DNA of 64,000 bases from Cyclobacteriaceae bacterium. Lineage in GTDB: Bacteria; Bacteroidota; Bacteroidia; Cytophagales; Cyclobacteriaceae. The notes under the pieces are model-generated. The model saw only the letters and a program-made list of their open reading frames with translations, did no database searches and was not told the origin of the DNA. A program made the translations under genes and the position numbers. Location: assembly GCA_016787645.1 (NCBI GenBank), contig JAEUUF010000016.1:1-64000 (forward strand), read 5' to 3'. The number at the start of each line of letters is the position of its first letter. Positions within the stretch are counted from its first letter, which is position 1. This document shows, piece by piece, positions 53,420 through 62,167 of this stretch.

Positions 53420-54649
53420 CTATTTCACTTCCTGCAACTTTCTCAATTCAGGTGCTTTCCAGGAGGCAACCGCCACAACAATGAGAGTCATGACGCCGCC
53501 AAAAATGACAGATGGAATCACTTTAAGCAGACGGGCGGCAACACCAGACTCAAAGGCACCGATTTCATTGGAGGATCCGATGAATATATTGTTTACGGCT
53601 GACACCCGGCCTTTCATGTTCTCGGGTGTCAGGGTTTGGAGCAGGGTGCCACGTACAATCACACTGACCGAGTCGCAGGCACCGCTGATGGCCAGCACAC
53701 CCATCGATAACCAGAAGTTGGCTGACAAGGCAAACAAGATCATACACACGCCGAACCCCGCTACGGCAGCAAGGAGAATGGCGCCCATGTGTTTTCGAAG
53801 GGGATGGTAGGTTAGGTAAATCGCCGTTAATAGCGCGCCGATCCCAGGCGCCGATCTTAAGAAACCAAGGCCAATCTTTCCCACATGGAGTATCTGGTCA
53901 GCAAATATGGGAAGCAACGCAACTGCACCACCGAATAGCACAGCGAAGAGATCCAGGCTAATCGCACTTAGAATGATCCGGTTCCCAAAAACAAACTTGA
54001 GTCCCGCTTTGATTTTTTCGGCAATGCCTTGCTCTTCGGTAGCGGGAGGAACTGGTCGATCGGCAACGGAAATTACCAGCAGCAATCCAATGGCCATAAG
54101 CGCCGCATCGGCAGAATACGCAGCGGTGATGCCAAAGAATCCATAAATCAATCCACCGACGGGTGGCCCGCCAATGGAAGCCATCTCCCAAAGTGTGCTG
54201 TTCCAGGTAATTGCATTTTGGTACAGCTCACGGGGTATAAGCTGAGGCATGAAGGAGAAGACAGCCGGGGTAATAAAGCCTCGGGCAATTCCACTGATAA
54301 AGATTACGGTATAGATGGGGATGACGCCGTAAGCGAGGAGAAAACTTCCGGCATCCATCGTGAAGAAAAGCAGTGAGCCCGAACAGAAGACCAACGTGGC
54401 CACCGTGATGAGAATGATCCGTTTACGCGACATGATGTCGGCCACATGCCCGGCGTACAACGAAACTCCAATAGAAGGGATTGCTTCAGCGAGACCAATT
54501 AGCCCGAGTGACAGCGGGTCTTTCGTGATTTCATACACCTGCCAGCCAACCACGACAGCCTGTATCTGGATGGCCAGCGTGATACAGAACCTGGCGAAGA
54601 TGAACAGGCGAAAGTCCCTGATCTTCATCGCCGCATACGGACCTGTCAT
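53420..54649 (-). CDS. Major facilitator superfamily transporter
   Basis: A 409-residue, 12-helix transporter of the DHA3/enterobactin-exporter-like type. The A-motif-like loop GHVADIMSRKRIIL lies between helices 2 and 3, and LYAGHV and TPENMKGRVSAVNN are typical. The substrate is unknown. Its ATG overlaps the stop of the NadR-like gene (ATGA), so the two are translationally coupled. Confidence 0.92.
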   Translation of the reverse strand: MTGPYAAMKIRDFRLFIFARFCITLAIQIQAVVVGWQVYEITKDPLSLGLIGLAEAIPSIGVSLYAGHVADIMSRKRIILITVATLVFCSGSLLFFTMDAGSFLLAYGVIPIYTVIFISGIARGFITPAVFSFMPQLIPRELYQNAITWNSTLWEMASIGGPPVGGLIYGFFGITAAYSADAALMAIGLLLVISVADRPVPPATEEQGIAEKIKAGLKFVFGNRIILSAISLDLFAVLFGGAVALLPIFADQILHVGKIGLGFLRSAPGIGALLTAIYLTYHPLRKHMGAILLAAVAGFGVCMILFALSANFWLSMGVLAISGACDSVSVIVRGTLLQTLTPENMKGRVSAVNNIFIGSSNEIGAFESGVAARLLKVIPSVIFGGVMTLIVVAVASWKAPELRKLQEVK

Positions 54650-55197
54650 GACTTGGTCAGCAATTGTTGGATAGCTTTTACGGCTGTTGCCCTGCGTGTT
54701 TCTCGATCCCCGGATATTTCAATTACCGGGGTGCCAGTCGCCGCCGTCTCCTTCCGGTAGATTTGCATAAAATGCTCCCGCTTGTCCGGATGCTCGCGCT
54801 GCGGATCATTTTCCCAGGGGACATCAATGTTGGTGAGGAGGATCAGATCATAATGGCGGCTTTGCATCAGGCGGAGGATCTCGGGATCGCACGATCCATA
54901 CTTCGACTCGCTCCACACTTTGATCACCAATAGGTTGGTATCACAAATCAGTACTCCATTGGCGTCGGGCATCCACTCCTCTTCCATGCGCACCTGGCCG
55001 TGTGCAATCTTGGTCAGATCGGATGCTTCATAGGGATGATTTAACTTATTGAGATACCCCCGGGCATATTCCGGAACAACGGCCGTCTTTAAGTGGCTCC
55101 CCAGGTAGGTTGAAAGGTCAGTTTTTCCGGTACATTCCGGCCCAACAATGGTTACAATTTTGATGGCCGGGGAACTATCGGGTTGAAATGCTTTCAT
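54646..55197 (-). CDS. NadR-like AAA-type nucleotide kinase
   Basis: A 183-residue P-loop protein. Walker A is VGPECTGKTDLS, Walker B-like strands give VLICDTNLLVIKVWSE, and LILLTNIDVPWENDPQREHPD with its acidic and basic residues resembles the ribosylnicotinamide kinase domain of NadR. There is no adenylyltransferase or DNA-binding domain, so it would be a stand-alone kinase; nicotinamide riboside is a guess from the family. The overlapping MFS gene could be a riboside transporter, which is speculation. The start is ATG 55197; TATCTTG lies upstream. Confidence 0.82.
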   Translation of the reverse strand: MKAFQPDSSPAIKIVTIVGPECTGKTDLSTYLGSHLKTAVVPEYARGYLNKLNHPYEASDLTKIAHGQVRMEEEWMPDANGVLICDTNLLVIKVWSESKYGSCDPEILRLMQSRHYDLILLTNIDVPWENDPQREHPDKREHFMQIYRKETAATGTPVIEISGDRETRRATAVKAIQQLLTKS

Positions 55198-55298
55198 GAG
55201 GCTATTGGCAAGATACTGAAATTTGGTTCCGTATTTCCTGCCGCGGTGATTGGAGGTTGATTCTGGTAATATCGTATCTTTCAAATCGAATTCTTAAG

Positions 55299-56783
55299 GT
55301 GAAACGAAGACAAGTCATACAGCAAATCGGGATGGGAATGGCCGGTGGATGGTTGTTGCCGTCGCTATTCACCCAATGCACGCCGAATGATCCGGGACCC
55401 GAGATCAATTACGCAGGATCGGTGGCCATCATTGGCGCGGGTGCCGCAGGTCTTTATGCGGCCGATATCCTTCGATCAAAAGGAATTAAAGTAACGATCT
55501 ATGAGGCCGGCACCCAGATTGGCGGTCGTGTCAAGTCACTTCGTAACCAGCCGGTCACTGCTTATCCGAACATTCCATTAATGAGTTCCGACTTCCCGCT
55601 GGAACTGGGTGCGGACACTTTTATTGGAACGGATTCCATACTGGGAAAAATCGTTCAGGACTATCGGCTCGCCACCACAGAGTTTCCGGCTTCGGCTAAT
55701 CATTACGTCATCGATAACACGGCATATTCAGCAACGGATTGGGGTGGAGACCCGGACTTTGCCGCCGCCATGGCTTTCCGGCAGAACCTCAAGTCACTGG
55801 CCGGAAGTTCCCAAAGTGTTCAACAAGAAATTGTAGCCGCCGGAATATCGACACGGGCCCACAGCCTGCTCAATGGAACGATTGGCAATTTGTATGGGGC
55901 CGATAACGACCTGGCTGGCGCGGGAGCATTGGGTGAAGCGGAGACACTGCGCACCGGTGATGGTAAGGTATTGGTGCTTACCGGCAACCCGTTACAGGAA
56001 TTGCTCATCTCCCGCTTCAATGGGGTGTTGCCCAGCGTGAAGTTGGGCACCCCAATTACTTCTATTCAATATGGTGCGGATCCGGTTGTCCTTACAGCCC
56101 AGGACGGATCCACCTTTGAAGCCAACAAAGTTATTGTCACTGTCCCGGTGAGCATCCTCAAGAATGGAGGAATCACTTTTAGCCCGGGGTTGCCGGGTAC
56201 GCATACCGGGTCGCTGGCGAAGATTGGCATGGGTGCATCGTTTAGAGCCATCATCGAGTTCAAGAGAAACTTCTGGGGCGAAAGTGTTGGATTTATCTTC
56301 GGCTCAACCAATGTCCCGGAATTCATGTCGATGGGACTGAATCGGAGCGTGTTCAATGCCACCCTGCAGGTTACCGTCAATGGTGCTAAGGCGGCCACGT
56401 ATTCATCGCTGGGCGATGGGGCGATTGATGCGCTACTTGCTGATCTCGACTTGCTGTACAATGACAAAGCTCCGAATCCGGTGGGTTATGGTACTAAGTA
56501 TGTTCGACGCAAGGTAGATCCTGTGACATTGGCAGAAACAGATCCTATCTATGTGATGGAAGATTGGACTGTACGGGAGCATATTCTTGGCGGATACTCC
56601 TACCCCTTGCCAGGGGCCACCAATGATGACCGCAAGAACATTGGGCAACCCATCAATGGTAAGTTGTTTTTTGCCGGGGAAGCCACTGACATCACTGGAA
56701 ATTCCGGGATGGTCAATGGTGCCTTGGCTTCCGCCGAGCGGGTCGCGGAAGAAGTGGTAAAGTCAATCCTGGAGCCCGCTTAA
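55299..56783 (+). CDS. Flavin amine oxidase family protein, exported
   Basis: A 494-residue FAD enzyme. GTG 55299 gives MKRRQVIQQIGMGMAGGWLLP, a Tat-like signal that ends near a Cys (LFTQC), so a Tat lipoprotein is possible. The dinucleotide-binding motif is VAIIGAGAAGLYAADIL, followed by GTQIGGRVKSL, LELGADTFIG and the C-terminal FAD motif FFAGEATDITGNSGMVNGALASA (in part). It probably oxidises an amine or amino acid outside the cytoplasm. A longer frame from 55257 lacks a good start. The 3' end overlaps the convergent HAD gene by 21 bases. Confidence 0.9.
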   Translation: MKRRQVIQQIGMGMAGGWLLPSLFTQCTPNDPGPEINYAGSVAIIGAGAAGLYAADILRSKGIKVTIYEAGTQIGGRVKSLRNQPVTAYPNIPLMSSDFPLELGADTFIGTDSILGKIVQDYRLATTEFPASANHYVIDNTAYSATDWGGDPDFAAAMAFRQNLKSLAGSSQSVQQEIVAAGISTRAHSLLNGTIGNLYGADNDLAGAGALGEAETLRTGDGKVLVLTGNPLQELLISRFNGVLPSVKLGTPITSIQYGADPVVLTAQDGSTFEANKVIVTVPVSILKNGGITFSPGLPGTHTGSLAKIGMGASFRAIIEFKRNFWGESVGFIFGSTNVPEFMSMGLNRSVFNATLQVTVNGAKAATYSSLGDGAIDALLADLDLLYNDKAPNPVGYGTKYVRRKVDPVTLAETDPIYVMEDWTVREHILGGYSYPLPGATNDDRKNIGQPINGKLFFAGEATDITGNSGMVNGALASAERVAEEVVKSILEPA

Positions 56784-57389
56784 AATTCCTCGCTTCTGAA
56801 AGTCATCCCGCAATTGTGCAGGGCTTCTAAAATGAATGCTGTCCATGCCTAAGGCACGGGCTGCCTCAACATTCCGAATGTTGTCGTCGATGAAAAGTGC
56901 GTGGACAGGGTCTACCTGGTATCGATTCAACAGGATTTGGTAGAATTCAGGCCGTGGCTTGAGTGTTTTCTCTTCCCCGCTCACCACAATGCCTTCAAAC
57001 CAGTGGAGAAAATCGAAGTTTCGCTTCGCCCACGGGAATGTTTCCGCGGACCAGTTGGTCAGCGCGTAGAGCCTGTGTTTTTGCAGTAAACGCAAGGCCG
57101 CAAGAAGATCTACGGTTTCCTGGATAGGACCGCCGATAGTTTCATCCCATCGGGAGAACCACGCACGAATGGCGGTTTCATGTTGCGGAAATTGACTCAG
57201 CAATTCAACGGTTGCTTCTTCAAATGACCGGCCCGCGTCCTGGTGCTCATTCCATTCCGGGGTGCATACGTTTTCCAGGAACCACGACACTTCTTCCTCG
57301 GTGGAAAAAATCTTGCGGTAGAGATATCTCGGATTCCAATCAATGAGCACGCCGCCCAGGTCGAAGATGATCGTTTCGGGGTTACCCAT
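56763..57389 (-). CDS. HAD-superfamily hydrolase (YihX-like)
   Basis: A 208-residue phosphatase-like protein. Motif I is IIFDLGGVLIDWNP (nucleophile Asp10, with Gly at the position usually Asp, as in YihX/epoxide-hydrolase-like members), motif II LYALTNWSAE, motif III Lys in EEKTLKPRPEFYQ, and motif IV LFIDDNIRNVEAA. It starts six bases after the esterase stop. YihX dephosphorylates sugar phosphates; the substrate here is unknown. Confidence 0.92.
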   Translation of the reverse strand: MGNPETIIFDLGGVLIDWNPRYLYRKIFSTEEEVSWFLENVCTPEWNEHQDAGRSFEEATVELLSQFPQHETAIRAWFSRWDETIGGPIQETVDLLAALRLLQKHRLYALTNWSAETFPWAKRNFDFLHWFEGIVVSGEEKTLKPRPEFYQILLNRYQVDPVHALFIDDNIRNVEAARALGMDSIHFRSPAQLRDDFQKRGILSGLQD

Positions 57390-57395
57390 TTTGAT

Positions 57396-58250
57396 TCAAT
57401 GATTTCCAAACGCCCATGTCAGAAAGTGCGGCAGGGCTTCCGCCCACGTTTCCTGGTTGTGACGACCGTTCTTTATTTCGAGGTACTGAATGTCGTGGAA
57501 TGGCCGGTAGCCCTTGCGAGTTAATTCACTGATGAGGTCCATGGTATCGTCAATCGAATCGATCACTCCATTCTTGTTGCGGTCCTGGTCTTCGTCCAGG
57601 GTTCCTGTCTGGAACCAGAACTTAAGTCCCGGCTTGAACTTTCCCCTGCGCACCTGGAGGTGCATCAGGCGATCGCGGTAATCGGAGTAAAAGAAGCTGC
57701 CCGAGTCGCGTTTGCGCCACCAGAAGGAGCCGCTGAAGACGCCCACCTTGCCAAACAAATCCGGGTAATTCCATACAATATCCATCGCGGAAAGTCCACC
57801 CAGGGAATACCCTCCCATGGCCCGTTGCCGGATATCCCTGGTAATGGGATGGCGGTATGTAATGTAGGGAAGGAGTTCCTTCGTAATGTATTCCGCGTAA
57901 GCTTTCGCCTGTTTACCGCGACCATGATAGTCGTGCCGGTAAGAGACACCATATTCCTGCATCCGATCACCGGCGGTGACACCCACGACAATGATTGGCG
58001 GAATCACATTTTCTCCGACTAACCGCTCCAAGGTGCTCTTCACTTTGACCCCGGGGCTATCCTGTCCATCATTGAGAATCAGCAACGGATATGCTTTGTG
58101 GCTATCAATTTCCGGGGGCGTAAATATCTCCACCTCGACATTCCTTTGAAGGATTTTCGTGTAAATGCCCGTCAACTTCTCCACGTTATACGTAAAGGCC
58201 GGTGAAGGCGAAGCGATGGGTTCCGGGGCGGGGAGGGACTGTTCTTCCAT
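57396..58250 (-). CDS. Putative esterase (PF00756, Fes/esterase D-like)
   Basis: A 284-residue alpha/beta hydrolase without a signal peptide. Nucleophile motif GGYSLGGLSA, preceded by the strand AYPLLILNDGQDSPG and followed by KVGVFSGSFWW; the likely acid is in the RNKNGVIDSIDDTMD region and the His is in NGRHNQETW. A TATTTTTG box lies 10 bases upstream of the start. It is divergent from the amidoligase-cluster esterase at 58316, so the two promoters share a 65-base gap. Confidence 0.88.
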   Translation of the reverse strand: MEEQSLPAPEPIASPSPAFTYNVEKLTGIYTKILQRNVEVEIFTPPEIDSHKAYPLLILNDGQDSPGVKVKSTLERLVGENVIPPIIVVGVTAGDRMQEYGVSYRHDYHGRGKQAKAYAEYITKELLPYITYRHPITRDIRQRAMGGYSLGGLSAMDIVWNYPDLFGKVGVFSGSFWWRKRDSGSFFYSDYRDRLMHLQVRRGKFKPGLKFWFQTGTLDEDQDRNKNGVIDSIDDTMDLISELTRKGYRPFHDIQYLEIKNGRHNQETWAEALPHFLTWAFGNH

Positions 58251-58260
58251 GGGGCGCTTG

Positions 58261-58268
58261 CAAAAATA
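58261..58268 (-). promoter_or_regulatory. -7 box (TATTTTTG on the reverse strand) for the esterase-HAD pair
   Basis: Exact TAnnTTTG match, 10 bases before the ATG at 58250. Confidence 0.6.
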
Positions 58269-58315
58269 GAAGATCGCGGACTAACTTACCTTACTGTTTA
58301 CCTATCCCCGTTCCC

Positions 58316-59023
58316 ATGTACGAACATTATCATCGCTGGTACTCCACCAGCCTTAACCGAGAAATGGAAGTTCTCGCCTTCGGCACGCGGGGTTATCCGG
58401 TCATGCTGTTCCCTACCTCCATGGGGCGGTTCTATGAGAACAAGGACTTCAAATTGCTTGATAGTGTAGCGTGGTTTGTGAACGAAGGGCTTGTGAAAAT
58501 CTATTGCCCAGACGGAATTGATTCGCTCAGTTGGTACAATCGATCTATTCATCCTGCCCAACGGGTGATGAATCACATTTGGTATGACCAGTATCTTTTA
58601 ACAGAACTTGTTCCGCTGATGCAGCGCGAGACCGGCGTTCACCGCATTGCCACCGCCGGGTGCAGCTTTGGGGGCTATCATGCCACCAATTTCGGATTCA
58701 AACATCCAGAAGTAGTAAAATACATCTTTAACATGGGCGCAGCTTTTGACATTAAAGACCAGTTGGATGGGTATTACGATGATAATGTCTATTTCAACAA
58801 CCCACCGGATTTCATACCTAATGCGCAAAATCCTTACTACCAGGATATGTTTGTTGTGCTCGGAACGGGAACACATGACATGTGCTGGGATGCCAATGAG
58901 AAGATGGCCGCGGTGCTTCGTAACAAAGGCATTCAGCATTGGCTGGATGTTCGACAGGATGCACCACACGACTGGCCCGCCTGGCGACAAATGTTCCCGC
59001 ACTACTTGTCACTGATTCGGTGA
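58316..59023 (+). CDS. COG4947-type esterase, first gene of the amidoligase cluster
   Basis: A 235-residue alpha/beta hydrolase without a signal peptide. Nucleophile Ser117 is in GCSFGGYHATNFG and the likely catalytic His is in DAPHDWPAW near the C-terminus. It belongs to the putative esterase group that includes COG4947 as I remember it. The start is ATG 58316; the longer frame back to 58202 reads through the neighbour gene on the other strand. The next hydrolase begins six bases after its stop. It may trim or transfer an ester or amide product of the downstream ligases, which is inference. Confidence 0.85.
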   Translation: MYEHYHRWYSTSLNREMEVLAFGTRGYPVMLFPTSMGRFYENKDFKLLDSVAWFVNEGLVKIYCPDGIDSLSWYNRSIHPAQRVMNHIWYDQYLLTELVPLMQRETGVHRIATAGCSFGGYHATNFGFKHPEVVKYIFNMGAAFDIKDQLDGYYDDNVYFNNPPDFIPNAQNPYYQDMFVVLGTGTHDMCWDANEKMAAVLRNKGIQHWLDVRQDAPHDWPAWRQMFPHYLSLIR

Positions 59024-59029
59024 CGCGGC

Positions 59030-59950
59030 ATGGGACGTGCCGCGGTCTTCCTATTTTTTCTCATTTCATTTTCTGATGGAGCTGGACAACAGGTTCGCTG
59101 GGCGGGAGCGGTAGATATCAACGGGGTTTCACAGTGGGTGACGGCTCGTGGAAGTGACGCAAAGAACCCGGTATTGCTTTTTTTGCATGGAGGACCCGGG
59201 AACTCCGTGATAAGTTACGCGCGCAAATTCACCAGCGAACTGGAAAGAAAATACATTGTGGTGCAGTGGGACCAGCGCAACAGCGGCAAGACAGCTACTC
59301 TTTCAAGCGTGACGCCACCGGTGTCCGTGGAAATATTGAAGAGCGACGTTGCCGCAATGATTCAGCACCTCCGTAAACAGTTCTCTTGTGAAGGAATCTA
59401 TCTCGCGGGACATTCTTGGGGCGGATTCCTCGCTTTGATTGCAGCGCAAGAACACCCTGAATGGTTGTACGCCTGTTTCGCCATCAATCCCATGGTGAAG
59501 CAGGACGAGAGCGAACGACAATCCCTGGTTTGGATGAAGGAAGAAGCACGCAGGCAGGGAAAGAAGGATGCCCTCATTGAGCTGGACAACGTGAAGGTTC
59601 CCTTTGTGGATTTCGAAGACCTCTACGTTCACCGGAAATGGCTTTCTGTTCTTCAGGGCCGCAAACCCGTGTCCAGGGAATTTGTAGAACAATGGAGCAG
59701 GCAATGGCTGACCCTATTCAAGGAAGCGTCGGCCATGGACCTTACCACTGCAACCGTTTTCAGGTGCCCGGTTTATTTCTTCCTGGGAAGCAGTGATCGT
59801 CAAACTGTTGCTCAAATCACCGCGGATTACTACGGAAAGGTTCAGGCTGAAAAAAAGGACCTCTTTTGGTTTACAAAGTCCTCCCATAGTCTTAACCTTA
59901 CGGAACCGAAAAAACTGCAGGACATTATCCTTTCCCTCCGTAATCCTTAA
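59030..59950 (+). CDS. Secreted alpha/beta hydrolase (proline iminopeptidase-like)
   Basis: A 306-residue hydrolase with a signal peptide (MGRAAVFLFFLISFSDGAGQ). The oxyanion motif HGGPGN (53-58) is the S33 peptidase/iminopeptidase signature; QWDQRNSGKT, nucleophile Ser129 in GHSWGG, VYFFLGSSDRQT and His in KSSHSLNL complete the triad region. Members cleave N-terminal residues or small esters. The signal peptide places it outside the cytoplasm, whereas the downstream ligases are cytoplasmic. Confidence 0.88.
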   Translation: MGRAAVFLFFLISFSDGAGQQVRWAGAVDINGVSQWVTARGSDAKNPVLLFLHGGPGNSVISYARKFTSELERKYIVVQWDQRNSGKTATLSSVTPPVSVEILKSDVAAMIQHLRKQFSCEGIYLAGHSWGGFLALIAAQEHPEWLYACFAINPMVKQDESERQSLVWMKEEARRQGKKDALIELDNVKVPFVDFEDLYVHRKWLSVLQGRKPVSREFVEQWSRQWLTLFKEASAMDLTTATVFRCPVYFFLGSSDRQTVAQITADYYGKVQAEKKDLFWFTKSSHSLNLTEPKKLQDIILSLRNP

Positions 59951-59953
59951 AGG

Positions 59954-59962
59954 AAAGGAGGT
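59954..59962 (+). promoter_or_regulatory. Perfect Shine-Dalgarno-like sequence at unusual spacing
   Basis: AAAGGAGGT complements the canonical 16S 3' end, which is rare for Bacteroidetes. It lies 19 bases before the ATP-grasp ATG (59982), too far for normal use, with no closer start codon. Confidence 0.4.
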
Positions 59963-59981
59963 CACCAAACGAACACAGATT

Positions 59982-61010
59982 ATGAAGAAAATTGGCGTAT
60001 TGCACGGCATGGAGCGGTCCTTTCCGGAGGCCTTTGTCGAGCGAATCAACAAAATGGGCTTAAAAGACATCAGCGCTGCACCGGTTCAAGTCGACATGGT
60101 GGAACAGGGAGCGCCTTGTGGCTATGATGTTATTATCGACCGAATTTCCCAGGACGTACCTTTCTATCGCGCCTACCTGAAGAATGCCGCGAGTACCGGA
60201 ACAGCGGTGATCAACAACCCGTTCTGGTGGAGCGCGGATGAAAAGTTCTTTAACAACGCACTGGCGTTGAAGATCGGAGTTCCCGTGCCCAAAACGGTAA
60301 TACTTCCTTCACACGAGAAGCCTACTGATACACAAGATGCCTCTTTCAGCAACCTGAAATTTCCGCTGAGCTGGGAGCAGATTTTCGCGTACATCGGCTG
60401 GCCAGCCTACATGAAGCCGCACGCAGGTGGAGGTTGGAAAAGCGTATACAAACTCCGGGGACCTGATGAATTTTTTGAGGCCTACCGCCAAACCGGCCAG
60501 TTGGTCATGATGCTTCAGGAGGAAATTATTTTTGATGATTACTTCCGTTGTTATTGCCTCGGGCGCAAATATGTGCGCATCATGCAGTACGAGCCACGAA
60601 ATCCCCATCACCTGCGCTATGCGGTAAACAAAGGACCTGCATCAGAAAAACTCCTGAAGAAAGTACATGACTACGTAATGGCGCTGAACCAGTCGTTGGG
60701 TTATGACTTCAACACGGTGGAAATGGCAGTCCGCGATGGAGTGCCTTATGCGATTGACTTCTGCAATCCCGCTCCTGACGCGGAAGTAACTTCTGTGGGC
60801 CAGGAAAATTTTGAATGGGTAGTCGAGCACGCGGCCAAGATGGCTGTGGAGCGCGCCCGCATGCATCAGCCTGGCAAGGACAACCTCACGTGGGGCACGT
60901 TTGTGTCCAACGGTGTTGCTAACTTCCTTTCCAGCCAGGGGCCGAAAGAAACGCCTGCCGCCAAGCCTGCCCCCAAAGCCGCTGCGAAAGCGCCTGCGAA
61001 AAAGAAATAG
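59982..61010 (+). CDS. ATP-grasp ligase of the amidoligase cluster
   Basis: A 342-residue RimK-like ATP-grasp protein that should join a carboxylate to an amine using ATP. The P-loop-like region YMKPHAGGGWKSVYKL has the ATP-binding Lys145 and a Gly-rich loop. The hinge MLQEEIIFDDYFRCYCLGRKYVR and Mg ligands (Glu247 in FNTVEMAV; Asp259 and Asn262 in IDFCNPAP) are in the expected order. The N-terminal 100 residues resemble a pre-ATP-grasp domain. It ends with a 21-residue Ala/Pro/Lys tail. The start is ATG 59982 (MKKIGVLHGMERSF); the longer frame from 59793 lies within the hydrolase gene. The specific substrate is unknown. Confidence 0.85.
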   Translation: MKKIGVLHGMERSFPEAFVERINKMGLKDISAAPVQVDMVEQGAPCGYDVIIDRISQDVPFYRAYLKNAASTGTAVINNPFWWSADEKFFNNALALKIGVPVPKTVILPSHEKPTDTQDASFSNLKFPLSWEQIFAYIGWPAYMKPHAGGGWKSVYKLRGPDEFFEAYRQTGQLVMMLQEEIIFDDYFRCYCLGRKYVRIMQYEPRNPHHLRYAVNKGPASEKLLKKVHDYVMALNQSLGYDFNTVEMAVRDGVPYAIDFCNPAPDAEVTSVGQENFEWVVEHAAKMAVERARMHQPGKDNLTWGTFVSNGVANFLSSQGPKETPAAKPAPKAAAKAPAKKK

Positions 61011-61024
61011 TCTTATCTCTGCAC

Positions 61025-62122
61025 ATGGAAAAGTTTACGCTCGGGGTAGAGGAAGAATACATGGTGGTAAACCCGATGTCGCGGGAACTCGCCTCCCATG
61101 ATCAGAAGATTGTAGAAATCGCCGCCAAGGTGCTAAACGACCAGGTGAAGGCGGAGATGCACCAGGCGGTCGTTGAAGTAGGCTCGGGCATCTGTCGGGA
61201 TGCCGAAGAAGCGCGGAAAGATATTGTTCGTTTGAGAAAAGGTGTGGCAGAGATTGCGGCAAGCCTCGGACTGAGAATTGGTGCTTCGGGTACCCATCCG
61301 TTCTCCCACTGGTCCCAGCAACTCATTACGCCTAACCCGCGCTACGATGCCATCGTCAATGAAATGCAGGAGGCGGCGCGTTCCAACCTGATTTTCGGCT
61401 TGCACGTGCATGTGGGAATTTCAGACAAGAACACGGCCATTCACATCATGAATACGGCGCGGTATTTTCTTCCCCACATTTATGCCCTGTCGTGTAACTC
61501 TCCTTTCTGGGAAGGCCGCAACACGGGATTCAAATCTTTCCGCACGAAGGTGTTTGACAAATTTCCACGCACGGGCATCCCGGATGACTTTGCCGATTGG
61601 GATGATTACAAGAACTACGTCAACCTGTTGATCAAGACAGGCTGCATTGACAATGCCAAGAAGATCTGGTGGGATGTACGCGTTCACCCATTCTTTGACA
61701 CGATTGAGTTTCGAATCTGTGACGTTCCCATGCGGGTGGAGGAGTCGATCGCTATCGCTGCCCTGTTCCAGGCGGTGGTGGCCAAGCTATACAAGCTTCG
61801 TCAGCACAACCTGAGCTTCATCATGTACCATCGTGCGCTGATTAACGAGAATAAGTGGCGAGCTTCCCGTTACGGACTCGATGGTAAACTCATTGACTTT
61901 GGGAAAGAAGTGGAGGTTGACACCCGGACACTTATTCATGAGCTTCTTGATTTTGTTGATGACGTAGTCGACGACCTGGGCAACCGCCATGCGCTGAAGA
62001 CCATCGAGAAAATTTTGGCTGAGGGAACAGGGGCCGACCGGCAGTTAGCGGTATTTGAGCAGACGAAAAGCCTGCCAGCGGTCGTCGATTATATTGTTGA
62101 GCAGACGCTGAAGGACTGCTGA
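61025..62122 (+). CDS. GCS2/YbdK-type carboxylate-amine ligase
   Basis: A 365-residue glutamate-cysteine-ligase-2 family (COG2170) enzyme. Opening motif FTLGVEEEYMVV (metal/glutamate site, residues 7-12), GSGICRDAEEARKD, GLHVHVGISD with His127 and His129, and FRICDVPMRVEE (Arg230 region) are all intact. The family forms gamma-glutamyl or similar amide bonds. The true substrate is unknown and E. coli YbdK is only weakly active with Cys. It begins 14 bases after the ATP-grasp gene. Its TGA stop lies in the same frame as the following amidotransferase. Confidence 0.93.
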   Translation: MEKFTLGVEEEYMVVNPMSRELASHDQKIVEIAAKVLNDQVKAEMHQAVVEVGSGICRDAEEARKDIVRLRKGVAEIAASLGLRIGASGTHPFSHWSQQLITPNPRYDAIVNEMQEAARSNLIFGLHVHVGISDKNTAIHIMNTARYFLPHIYALSCNSPFWEGRNTGFKSFRTKVFDKFPRTGIPDDFADWDDYKNYVNLLIKTGCIDNAKKIWWDVRVHPFFDTIEFRICDVPMRVEESIAIAALFQAVVAKLYKLRQHNLSFIMYHRALINENKWRASRYGLDGKLIDFGKEVEVDTRTLIHELLDFVDDVVDDLGNRHALKTIEKILAEGTGADRQLAVFEQTKSLPAVVDYIVEQTLKDC

Positions 62123-62167
62123 GATGATTGGCCAGGCGCCTGTCATTTCTTTCCAAATAGGGTTAAC

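Noticed and set aside
58202-58315. 38-codon N-terminal extension of the COG4947-type esterase
   Set aside because: It overlaps the opposite-strand esterase start and its promoter box, and gives a basic, Cys-rich leader unlike the family.
59793-59981. 63-codon extension of the cluster ATP-grasp ligase
   Set aside because: It lies inside the upstream hydrolase gene; homology-like sequence starts at MKKIGVLHG.
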